Part shown: positions 8,504 to 15,527 of the stretch, piece by piece
Layout: each line of letters starts with the position of its first letter
Position numbering within the stretch: position 1 is the first letter of the stretch
Assembly: GCA_039923855.1 (NCBI GenBank)
Contig: JBDTBW010000044.1
Coordinates: forward strand, 1 to 32,570
From: 66-474 sp039923855
Lineage (GTDB): Bacteria; Pseudomonadota; Gammaproteobacteria; Xanthomonadales; Rhodanobacteraceae
Length of the DNA stretch: 32,570 bases
Reading direction: 5' to 3'
Notes under the pieces: model-generated
Told to the model about the DNA's origin: nothing
Databases searched by the model: none
What the model saw: only the letters and a program-made list of their open reading frames with translations
Made by a program: the position numbers and the translations under genes

Positions 8504-8526
8504 CCATTTTCCCATACAAAGCCATT

Positions 8527-8640
8527 CGCCCCGAGGTATCGAAGGGTGAACCCAAAAGCGTTTGTGGTTCGATGCGCGAAGCTTACCCTGTGCTGAGCTT
8601 GTCGAAGTATCACCACGAACGACCCCACATCCCACTCCGA
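8527..8640. repeat. Dispersed repeat upstream of the pigment operons
   Basis: This stretch between two divergent genes looks like dispersed repeat DNA. TGAGCTTGTCGAAG at 8594-8607 recurs exactly at 24141-24154, and a partial inverted version (TATCGAAGGGT, 8538-8548) lies nearby. It sits in the promoter space of both the FAD enzyme and the 8712 operon, so it may affect their expression. Confidence 0.55.
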
Positions 8641-8678
8641 CACCTGCGCAATATCCGGTGCGGCTTGGCGCATCGTCC

Positions 8679-8689
8679 TATGATATACA
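8679..8689 (+). promoter_or_regulatory. Possible -10 region for the 8712 pigment operon
   Basis: The AT-rich island TATGATATACA stands out in GC-rich DNA about 25 bases before the first ATG of the operon. It offers TATGAT or TATACA as a -10 box. I could not find a convincing -35 box at 16-18 bases (TTGGCG at 8665 is too close), so this is a weak call. Confidence 0.3.
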
Positions 8690-8711
8690 CTCGCGCGCCG
8701 CGTTCCCCACC

Positions 8712-9452
8712 ATGTCAATCCAGATGCCGCCTTATGCAAGCAGTCGCCATTCATCGCCGCGTCCCGTGACGCGGTGGATGCTGCCGTTTCTGATCGGTTA
8801 CGCGCTGCTGGCATTGCTCGGCGGCGTACTGCATCGGCCCGGGTTGAGCCTGATCGCGGCGTTGTTGCTGCTCGCCGCATTGCTGTTACCGGTGCTGCGC
8901 AATCGCAGTCTCGGCGCGCTCGCGTTGTGGCTGGTGCTGACCGCGCTGCTGTTGATCCCCGCTCTGGCCGGGCGCATCCAACTGGCGCTGTCGGCGCTGC
9001 CGATCGTGATCCTGTGTGCGGTGTCGGGGCTGTTCGCGCGCACGCTGCGGCGCGGGCAGGAACCGCTGATCGTGCGTTGCGTGCGGGTGATCGAAGGCGA
9101 CGAGCGACTCGCCTTGCCGGGCGTGGCGCGTTATGCGCGCGGCGTCACCGCGTATTGGGCGTGCCTGCTCGCGGCGCAAGCGATCGCATTGTTGCTGTTG
9201 TTGCTGTGCGCGCGGCCGGGTGGGTTGCTCGATATATTCGGTGTGCGCGCGCCGTTTTCGATCCCGCGCGAGGCATTACTGTGGTATCCGGAAGCGGGTT
9301 GCTGGATCGTGCTGGTGTTGGCGTTCGCCGCCGAATACGCATTTCGGCGCTGGTATCTGCGGCGGGTGCCGCATCCGCCGTTGAAACGATTCCTGCTGAG
9401 ATTGATGCAGCGCTGGCCGTTGTTGATTCGCGGTGAGGATTTGGCGACATGA
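8712..9452 (+). CDS. Polytopic membrane protein of xanthomonadin/APE clusters (COG4648-like)
   Basis: This 246-residue protein is mostly hydrophobic, with about six membrane helices (for example around residues 17-37, 40-56, 62-82, 87-104, 145-165 and 190-208) and a basic C-terminus. It resembles the inner-membrane proteins named only as xanthomonadin biosynthesis protein. Their biochemical role is not established; placement suggests a scaffold or transport role for the membrane-bound pigment. ATG 8712 is taken as start, although the frame is open upstream to 8562. It is first of a likely seven-gene operon, and its stop overlaps the next start (ATGA at 9449). Confidence 0.72.
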   Translation: MSIQMPPYASSRHSSPRPVTRWMLPFLIGYALLALLGGVLHRPGLSLIAALLLLAALLLPVLRNRSLGALALWLVLTALLLIPALAGRIQLALSALPIVILCAVSGLFARTLRRGQEPLIVRCVRVIEGDERLALPGVARYARGVTAYWACLLAAQAIALLLLLLCARPGGLLDIFGVRAPFSIPREALLWYPEAGCWIVLVLAFAAEYAFRRWYLRRVPHPPLKRFLLRLMQRWPLLIRGEDLAT

Positions 9453-9745
9453 GTGGGGATATTTTCACCGCGCCAATGCGCATCGACGCCACGCATCCGG
9501 CGTTGCCGGGCCATTTCCCCGGCAATCCGATCGTGCCGGGCGTGGTGCTGATGCAACGCGTCGCCGCGGCGCTGTCGCAATGGCGCGGCGCCCGCATCGC
9601 GGGGTTGGATGTCAAGTTTCTGGCGCCGCTGTTGCCGGAACAAAATGCCACGATCGAATTGCGTGATGACGCGCATCGCGTGCGTTTCGCGGTGACGCGC
9701 GGCGGCGCTGTGCTGGCGCGTGGAGTCTTGGAGCCGGCGTCGTGA
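9449..9745 (+). CDS. FabZ/ApeI-like hotdog dehydratase, His-only active site
   Basis: A short (98-residue) hotdog protein of the 3-hydroxyacyl-ACP dehydratase family. The hallmark HPALPGHFPGNPIVPGV is present; H22 matches the catalytic His of FabZ. The catalytic Glu expected 14 residues later is Gln here (Q36 in VVLMQRV), so a homodimer should lack the acid. In APE pathways a protein of this type (ApeI) removes water after each ketoreduction, helping make the conjugated polyene. A second hotdog protein at 14005 has the Glu but not the His; together they could make one complete site. The gene overlaps both neighbours (ATGA at 9449, GTGA at 9742), so the three genes are probably co-translated. 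Confidence 0.85.
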   Translation: MSGDIFTAPMRIDATHPALPGHFPGNPIVPGVVLMQRVAAALSQWRGARIAGLDVKFLAPLLPEQNATIELRDDAHRVRFAVTRGGAVLARGVLEPAS

Positions 9746-10704
9746 CCGAGCACTGGCAACAACGCCCGGAAGGCGGCGGCTGGTTCGCGATCTGGCTGAT
9801 CCGCTTCATCGGCCTGCATTTCGGCCGCCGTTTCGCGCGCGCGTTGCTGTATCCGATCACGCTGTATTTCTATCTGAGGCGCGAGCCGGAGCGGCGCACC
9901 GCGTACGTTTATCTGCGCCGCGTGCTCGGCCGCCCCGCCAACGCGTGGCAGGTCATGCGGCTGATCCATGCCTACGCCTGCACCCTCCTGGATCGCGTGT
10001 TCCTGCTGGCGCGCGGGCTCGACGGCTTCCAGATTGATACCTATGGTCTGGAAGAATTGCATCGGCACCTCGATACCGGCCGCGGCGTGATGTTGTTGGG
10101 TGCGCACTTCGGCAGCTTCGAGGCGTTGCGCGCGCTGTCGTTCAAGCGCACCCACGCCAAATTGAAACTGGTGATGGATCGCACCAAGACGCCTTCGCTC
10201 ACGCAGTTGCTGGAAGCGCTAGCGCCGGAAGTTGCCGGCAGCGTGATCGATGCCTCGCGCGGCAGCACCGAGGTGGTGCTGGCGTTGTCAGAAGCCGCCA
10301 ACGACGGCGCGATGATCGCGCTGCTCGGCGATCGCGCGCGCGCGCACGAGGCCACGCGAGCGGCGCCGTTCCTCGGCGGGTTGGCGCCGTGGCCGGTCGC
10401 GCCGTGGCTGATCGCGAGCGTGCTGGAGGTGCCGGTGCTGCTGACGCTGGGCGTTTATCGCGGCGGCAACCGCTACGATCTGGTATTCGAGCGATTGACC
10501 GATAAAGTGGTGCTCCCGCGCGGCGATCGGCAGGCCGCGCTCGACACGTATATCAGCCGTTACGCTTCGCGACTGGAACATTACGTCCGGGAAGCCCCCT
10601 ACAACTGGTTCAACTTTTATGATTTCTGGCAAACGCACCCGATCGCCCAAGAAGCCGAACCGCGGCCCGCGCCCGTATTCGGCGAACCGCGCACCGCGAA
10701 GTGA
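9742..10704 (+). CDS. Lipid A biosynthesis-type acyltransferase (LPLAT/HtrB fold)
   Basis: The 320-residue protein has the acyltransferase box as HFGSFE, the HtrB/LpxL version of HX4D/E, and a later GDRARAHEATRAAPFLGG stretch typical of the family. A hydrophobic segment near the N-terminus (about 12-40) likely attaches it to the inner membrane. In xanthomonadin/APE loci such enzymes are thought to move the polyene chain onto a lipid or sugar-lipid carrier. It starts with GTG overlapping the previous stop (GTGA) and ends ten bases before the LolA-like gene. The acyl donor and acceptor cannot be read from sequence. Confidence 0.87.
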   Translation: MTEHWQQRPEGGGWFAIWLIRFIGLHFGRRFARALLYPITLYFYLRREPERRTAYVYLRRVLGRPANAWQVMRLIHAYACTLLDRVFLLARGLDGFQIDTYGLEELHRHLDTGRGVMLLGAHFGSFEALRALSFKRTHAKLKLVMDRTKTPSLTQLLEALAPEVAGSVIDASRGSTEVVLALSEAANDGAMIALLGDRARAHEATRAAPFLGGLAPWPVAPWLIASVLEVPVLLTLGVYRGGNRYDLVFERLTDKVVLPRGDRQAALDTYISRYASRLEHYVREAPYNWFNFYDFWQTHPIAQEAEPRPAPVFGEPRTAK

Positions 10705-10714
10705 GCGCCTGCCG

Positions 10715-11356
10715 ATGGCCCGCGCGTGGGCTTTCGCGGTGGCGTTCGTGTTGCCGATGACGGCACTCGCCGCTTCGCCGTCCTCGTCCGATCTCGCCGC
10801 GACGATCCTCGCGAAGATGGCGCAACCCGCGCCCGCGCACACGCCCTTCATCCAGGTGAGTTATCAGGGGATGCTGGATCGCCCGCTGGTCGTTTCCGGA
10901 CAAATGAAATGGCTGGGCGGCGACAATCTGCAGCGCGATGTCGAACAGCCTTACCAGGAAACCGCGAAGATCGGCAACGGCGAACTTTCGGTGCAGCGCG
11001 GCAATGGCGCGGTGCGGCGCATTCCGGCATCGCGCGCACCGCAGATGGGCGCGATCCTGGCCGGATTCCGCGCGCTGCTCGGCGGCGACGCGGGGGTGTT
11101 GTCGCAGGATTTCGATGTTTCAGCCCAGGGCAATGAAACGGCATGGGTATTGACAATGCGTCCGCGCGCGCAAGCAATGAAGTCGCACGTGCAGTCGATC
11201 GTGATTGATGGGCGCGGCAATGCGCCGCGCTGCATGACATTTAGCGAGGCCGACGGCGACACCACCATCACCCTGCTCGGCGCGATGGCGAAAGCCGGCC
11301 TGCAAAGCACGGCGCCACTGCAGTCGGCATTGGCCGTGCGCTGCCGCAACGGTTGA
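10715..11356 (+). CDS. LolA-like outer-membrane carrier protein of the pigment locus
   Basis: This 213-residue protein starts with a clear Sec signal peptide (basic MAR, hydrophobic core, ALA-A cut near residue 19), so it is periplasmic. The rest fits the LolA/LolB lipoprotein-carrier fold found in APE clusters: FIQVSYQGMLDRPLVVSGQ, then a beta-rich body. Together with the MMPL exporter downstream it probably carries the hydrophobic pigment across the periplasm. ATG 10715 is chosen because it gives the signal peptide; the frame is open farther upstream inside the acyltransferase gene. The last residues include two Cys (MTF preceded by RC, and CRNG). Confidence 0.82.
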   Translation: MARAWAFAVAFVLPMTALAASPSSSDLAATILAKMAQPAPAHTPFIQVSYQGMLDRPLVVSGQMKWLGGDNLQRDVEQPYQETAKIGNGELSVQRGNGAVRRIPASRAPQMGAILAGFRALLGGDAGVLSQDFDVSAQGNETAWVLTMRPRAQAMKSHVQSIVIDGRGNAPRCMTFSEADGDTTITLLGAMAKAGLQSTAPLQSALAVRCRNG

Positions 11357-11538
11357 TGAGGGCATCGGAAAGCTGCTGTGCTCGGCAGGTCGTGCGCCGG
11401 CGGTGCTCGGATCAGGCCCGGTACATGGATGTACCGCTTTGGGGCCAAGGAATCCTCATGTACTGACGTGTACACTCCGGTTCCTGCGCTCCGGCGGCGC
11501 GCAAGCTGCCTTCGCTCGCGACGCTTTCCAAAGCCCTC
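11357..11538. other. Intergenic stretch with short palindromes
   Basis: No gene is seen in these 182 bases. They contain the palindrome GGTACATGGATGTACC (11420-11435) and a second ATGTAC/GTGTAC pair at about 11457-11472. A related ATGTATCGACATACAT sits in the inverted-repeat element at 19003-19018. They look like parts of a dispersed repeat and lie inside the pigment operon. Confidence 0.5.
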
Positions 11539-13923
11539 ATGCGACGCCTTCCAGATGCGGATGCGCCTACGATGACACGCGGCGCCAAAATCGCATTGTT
11601 CGCCGGTTGGTTGATCGTGATCGTGGCGGTCGGCTTCGGCGTCGCGCAGCGTTTGAAAATCAGCTCCGATCTGCGCAGTTTCATGCCGCCACCGCGGACG
11701 ACCGATCAAAAGTTGTTGATGGACGAGATCGGCGAAGGCCCAGGCTCGCGCGTGTTGCTGCTGGCGATTTACGGCGCGCCGCCCGATCGGCTGGCCGCGT
11801 TGTCGCAAGGACTGGACGCGGCGCTGCAACACGATCCGCGTTTCCTGCGTGTCGCCAATGGCAGCGCGGACGTGTCCGCGTTGGCATCGGATATGTTGCC
11901 GTATCGCTATTTGTTGTCGCCGACGCTGGATACGCAACGTCTCGATACCGGTTACTTGCGCGATCAATTGACACAACGTCTGGACGATCTTTCCTCGCCC
12001 GCCGCGTCGCTGCTCAAGCCCTTGTTGCCGCGCGACCCGACGCTGGAAATCCTGAAACTCGCGCAACGCTGGTCGCCGCCGAAGCAACCGCAATCGCTTG
12101 ATGGCGTGTGGTTTTCGTCGCAGGGCGAAGCGTTGCTGGTCACAGAGACGCGCGCTGCGGGCTTCGATCCCGGTGCGCAAACTCAGGCGATCGACGCGCT
12201 GCAAAATCATTTCCGTGCGCTACCCGGCGCGGGCAACGCCGAGCTGACGATCAGCGGGCCGGGTTACTTCAGCGTCGAGGTGAGTTCGCGCGCCCGCGCG
12301 GAAGCCGACCGTTTCGGTTTGGTCACCACCGTCGGTTTCGCGATCCTGTTGCTGCTGGCGTATCGCAGCGTCGTGCCGTTGCTGGTCACGGCGTTGCCGC
12401 TGCTGTCCGGCGCGGTCGCGGGCTTTGCCGCGCTGGCGTTCGCTTTCGGCGAAGCGCACGGCATCACGCTGGCATTCGGATTTACATTGCTCGGCGTCGC
12501 GCAGGAATATCCGATCCGCGTATTCAGTCATCGCCGCGCAGGCGAAACCGCTTTGCAGAGCGTGCGCGTTTTGTGGCCGCTGCTGCTGACAGCGATTGCG
12601 TCGACGTGCATCGCTTATCTTGCGTTCTTCGCATCCGGCGTGACGGGTTTGCAGCAGCTCGCGGTGTTCACCATTACCGGCTTGATCGTGGCCGGCGCCT
12701 GCACGCGCTATCTGCTGCCGCGGGTGTTGCCCGAGCGTTTTCGCGACGCCGCGCAAACGCCGGGTCTGGCGCGCGCGTGGCGGTTTCTTGCCGCTTTGCC
12801 ACGCCCGCGCTGGCTGCCCTGGATCGTTCTGATCGGCGGCATCGCGATCGTGGTGCTGGCACCGGGCAGGTTCTGGGAAAACGATCTCTCCGCGCTGACG
12901 CCGGTGCCGAAAAATCTTCTCGCGACCAATGCACGCCTTGGCGCGGAACTCGGCACGCCCGATGTGCGATATCTGCTGGTGCTGCGCGCGCGCAGCGCCG
13001 ATGGGGTGCTGGCGCTCTCGGAAAAGATCGCACCGCGGATCGATGCGTTGATCGCGCGGCACGCGGTGGGTGCGGTCGAATTGCCGTCGCGCTATCTACC
13101 GAGCATCGCGACCCAGCGCGCGCGTCAGGCGAAATTGCCGGATGCTGCCGCACTGCAAGCCACGCTGGCGCGGGCGCAAGCCGGATTACCGTTCCGCGCC
13201 GGTCTGTTCGCACCGTTCGCCGCCGACGTCGAGGCCGCGCGCGCACTGGCGCCGCTGACGCCGGCGCAATTCGAGAAGTCGCCGCTGGGGGCGCGGCTGG
13301 AGTCGATGCTGGCCGATCACGACGGCGAGTGGATCGGGCTTGGCACCCTGGCCGGCGTGCACGATGCCGATGCGTTGGCGGGGTTGTCGAAAGCCACCGG
13401 TGGCGCGGTACATCTGCTCGATCTCAAAACCTCGACGGAATCGCTGGTGGCAGCGTATCGCCAGCGGATTCTGCTCGCGCTCGGCATCGCCGCGTTGCTG
13501 TTGTGCGCGACCGTGACCTTCGCGTTGCGCGGTCCGCGCCGAGCACTTCACGTATTGGCGCCGATGACGCTGGCGACGCTGATGGTGCTGGTGGTACTAC
13601 GCGCGTTCGGCATCCCGCTGTCGCTGTTTCATCTGGTGTCGTTGACGCTGGCCGCCGGTTTGGGTCTGCATTACGCGCTGTTCTTCGAGCGGCGTACCGA
13701 CGATCTGGCCGAGGAGCGCCGCACCCTGCACGCCACGCTCGTTTGCGTGATCTCCGCGTTGCTGGTGTTCGGGATGCTGGCATTGTCCACGGTGCCGGTG
13801 TTACGCGCGATCGGCGTGACCGTGGCGCTCGGCGTGGCGTTCCATTTCACGTTGTCGGTGCTGATGGCGCCGACGATATCTTCCCTCTCCCTTCGGGAGA
13901 GGGTGGCGCGAAGCGCCGAGTGA
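11539..13923 (+). CDS. MMPL-family exporter of the pigment locus
   Basis: A 794-residue transporter of the RND/MMPL superfamily in the usual duplicated layout: one N-terminal helix (about 16-35), a periplasmic loop, five helices (about 250-390), a helix near 420-440, a second loop, then five helices (about 635-780). Such proteins in APE and xanthomonadin loci are assumed to move the lipid-linked pigment out of the inner membrane, with LolA as partner. ATG 11539 gives the full frame; ATG 11572 is an equal candidate, neither with a strong ribosome site. The last dozen residues (SSLSLRERVARSAE) and the stop are coded by a palindromic repeat at 13883-13903 and its flank, so the native C-terminus has been replaced. 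Confidence 0.87.
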   Translation: MRRLPDADAPTMTRGAKIALFAGWLIVIVAVGFGVAQRLKISSDLRSFMPPPRTTDQKLLMDEIGEGPGSRVLLLAIYGAPPDRLAALSQGLDAALQHDPRFLRVANGSADVSALASDMLPYRYLLSPTLDTQRLDTGYLRDQLTQRLDDLSSPAASLLKPLLPRDPTLEILKLAQRWSPPKQPQSLDGVWFSSQGEALLVTETRAAGFDPGAQTQAIDALQNHFRALPGAGNAELTISGPGYFSVEVSSRARAEADRFGLVTTVGFAILLLLAYRSVVPLLVTALPLLSGAVAGFAALAFAFGEAHGITLAFGFTLLGVAQEYPIRVFSHRRAGETALQSVRVLWPLLLTAIASTCIAYLAFFASGVTGLQQLAVFTITGLIVAGACTRYLLPRVLPERFRDAAQTPGLARAWRFLAALPRPRWLPWIVLIGGIAIVVLAPGRFWENDLSALTPVPKNLLATNARLGAELGTPDVRYLLVLRARSADGVLALSEKIAPRIDALIARHAVGAVELPSRYLPSIATQRARQAKLPDAAALQATLARAQAGLPFRAGLFAPFAADVEAARALAPLTPAQFEKSPLGARLESMLADHDGEWIGLGTLAGVHDADALAGLSKATGGAVHLLDLKTSTESLVAAYRQRILLALGIAALLLCATVTFALRGPRRALHVLAPMTLATLMVLVVLRAFGIPLSLFHLVSLTLAAGLGLHYALFFERRTDDLAEERRTLHATLVCVISALLVFGMLALSTVPVLRAIGVTVALGVAFHFTLSVLMAPTISSLSLRERVARSAE

Positions 13924-13993
13924 GGGTACGCGCATGACCCAGCGTTTCGCATCGATCCGGACCCTCACCCCTGCCCCTCTCCCGGGGGCAGGG
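13883..13993. repeat. Palindromic repeats at the exporter 3' end
   Basis: CCCTCTCCC-TTC-GGGAGAGGG is a perfect 9-bp stem at 13883-13903, within the last codons of the exporter. A second unit, CTGCCCC then GGGGCAG, lies near 13969-13990. The two face each other, as in REP doublets. Related units occur at 7003, 21646, 21820, 24091, 29465 and 29590. Confidence 0.8.
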
Positions 13994-14004
13994 GGGTTCA
14001 TCCC

Positions 14005-14457
14005 ATGAACGCACCGCTCAACAAGGAGGACTGGGCAGGACTGATCCCGCACCAGGGCGCGATGTGCCTGCTGGATCTTGTTGTCGATTACGATGCGACG
14101 ATGATCCACGCGCGCAGCGCCACACAAGCGCACACTGATAATCCGCTGCGCGCGGACGGCCGTCTGCACGCGGTGGCACTTTGCGAATACGGCGCGCAGG
14201 CCATGGCGGTGCACGGTGCGTTGCGTGCACGCGACGCCGGTGGCCACGCGCGGCCGGGTTTCCTCGTCTCGCTGCGCGAGGTTCGATTGCAGGTCGAATA
14301 CATCGAGGATCTGCCCGGCGAACTGGACGTTTACGCCGAGCAGTTGCTGGATGCGGGCGCCAGTCTGCAATATGCGTTTCGCGTGGAGCACGCTGACCGC
14401 GTGCTGGCGAGTGGGCGCGCTGCGGTGTTGTGCGAAGATGCGAGCGCTGCAAATTAA
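14005..14457 (+). CDS. ApeP-like hotdog dehydratase, Glu-only active site
   Basis: A 150-residue hotdog protein of the FabA/FabZ superfamily typical of APE and xanthomonadin loci, with an N-terminal IPHQGAMCLLD and a central helix carrying CEYGAQAMAVH. E61 lies where FabZ has its catalytic Glu. Counting back 14 residues, where FabZ has its His, there is P47 in DNPLRADG, so no His. This mirrors the protein at 9449, which has the His but not the Glu. The expected role is dehydration of the growing 3-hydroxyacyl chain as part of a heterodimer. ATG 14005 gives the standard N-terminus. A 319-base repeat region separates it from the ketoreductase downstream. Confidence 0.84.
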   Translation: MNAPLNKEDWAGLIPHQGAMCLLDLVVDYDATMIHARSATQAHTDNPLRADGRLHAVALCEYGAQAMAVHGALRARDAGGHARPGFLVSLREVRLQVEYIEDLPGELDVYAEQLLDAGASLQYAFRVEHADRVLASGRAAVLCEDASAAN

Positions 14458-14776
14458 ATTGGAGCAGGCCATGGATGGCCGCCGCTGAGCGAGCTCCCGC
14501 GCTGTACGCGATGCCGAGAAGCGCAGCCGAACGGCGGAGCAAGCGACGATTGTTCGAGCACAAGGATGTGCGAGTTCGGCGCGGCCGCCGTTCGGCGAGC
14601 ATCGCAGGGCAGTCGAGGCAACACGATGTTGCCGAGACCAGCGCGTTCAGCGCAATGGCTTTGGTTACTTTCCCCGGAAGGAAAGTAACTCCGCTCGCGG
14701 CAGCGAGCGGAACCAAGGAAAACTTACGATAAGGTCACTGTATTCCGGTCTGCGCTGGAATGACGAGGTCGAATAT
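14458..14776. repeat. Mosaic of hairpin repeats between dehydratase and ketoreductase
   Basis: No gene is seen in these 319 bases. At least four stems follow each other: GCCGAACGGCGG (14526-14537) with CCGCCGTTCGGC (14585-14596); GGCAACA-CGA-TGTTGCC (14617-14633); GTTACTTTCC with GGAAAGTAAC (about 14664-14689); and CCGCTCGC-GGCA-GCGAGCGG (14691-14710). The end, through ATTCCGG and GGAATGAC (to 14766), is shared with 7091-7164. It may lower expression of the downstream ketoreductase by folding in the mRNA. Confidence 0.8.
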
Positions 14777-15508
14777 ATGGAACAAAAAAGGCGCCGCGTG
14801 CTGGTCACCGGCGGCAGCGGCGATATCGGCGGCGCGATTTGCCGCACGCTGGCAAAAGATGCCTGGCGTGTCATCGTGCACGCCAACGCGAATCCCGAAC
14901 GCGCGCAAGCGGTGGTCGCATCGATCGTCGAAGCCGGCGGCAGCGCGGAAGCTAACCAGTTCGATTTGACCGATGGCGCGGCGACCCGCGCTGCACTGGA
15001 AATGCTTCTGGAAAACGGCCCAATCCAAGCGCTGGTGCACAACGCGGGTATCCACGACGATGCGCCATTGGCGGGAATGCGGGAGGAGCAATGGCGGCGC
15101 GTGATCGATGTGTCGCTGCACGGATTTTTTCACGTCACGCGGCCGCTGTTGTTGCCGATGGCACGCGCGCGGCTCGGCCGGATCGTGTGCGTGTCATCTG
15201 TCGCCGCCACGCTCGGCAACCGCGGCCAGGTCAATTACGCCGCGGCCAAATCCGCGCTGCACGGCGCGGCCAAATCGCTGGCGCGCGAGATGGCCTCGCG
15301 CGGCATCACCGTGAATGTGGTCGCGCCCGGCGTGATCGAAGGACGCATGACGCGGGATTTGTTCACCGCCGAACAACTCAAGCAGTTAATCCCGGCTGGT
15401 CGCGCCGGCACGCCGGACGAAGTCGCCAGCGCGATCGCGTTCCTGTGCTCGGATTCCGCCGCCTACATCAACGGTCAGGTTATAGGCGTCAATGGCGGCA
15501 TGGGCTAG
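14777..15508 (+). CDS. 3-oxoacyl-ACP reductase (FabG-like SDR)
   Basis: A 243-residue short-chain dehydrogenase. The cofactor loop is TGGSGDIGGAI, the NNAG-type motif reads HNAG, and the catalytic Ser-Tyr-Lys are S141, Y154 and K158 (YAAAK). It is expected to reduce the 3-oxo group formed by the ketosynthase using NADPH, working with the two hotdog proteins. Its sequence is close to FabG, but its place as last gene of the pigment operon argues for a dedicated role (ApeQ-like). ATG 14777 follows the repeat region with no strong ribosome site. It converges with the FAD gene, only 19 bases away. Confidence 0.9.
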   Translation: MEQKRRRVLVTGGSGDIGGAICRTLAKDAWRVIVHANANPERAQAVVASIVEAGGSAEANQFDLTDGAATRAALEMLLENGPIQALVHNAGIHDDAPLAGMREEQWRRVIDVSLHGFFHVTRPLLLPMARARLGRIVCVSSVAATLGNRGQVNYAAAKSALHGAAKSLAREMASRGITVNVVAPGVIEGRMTRDLFTAEQLKQLIPAGRAGTPDEVASAIAFLCSDSAAYINGQVIGVNGGMG

Positions 15509-15527
15509 CGTGTCGACGCGATGAACG

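Noticed and set aside
8504..8635. N-terminal extension of the 7175 FAD enzyme
   Set aside because: The extra residues are coded by dispersed repeat DNA and precede the FAD-binding start by too far; a family-like N-terminus begins near 8503.
12108..13937. 609-codon frame overlapping the MMPL exporter
   Set aside because: It is the same strand in another frame and its translation is Arg/Ala/Gly-rich without membrane helices or motifs, whereas the other frame gives a clear MMPL transporter.
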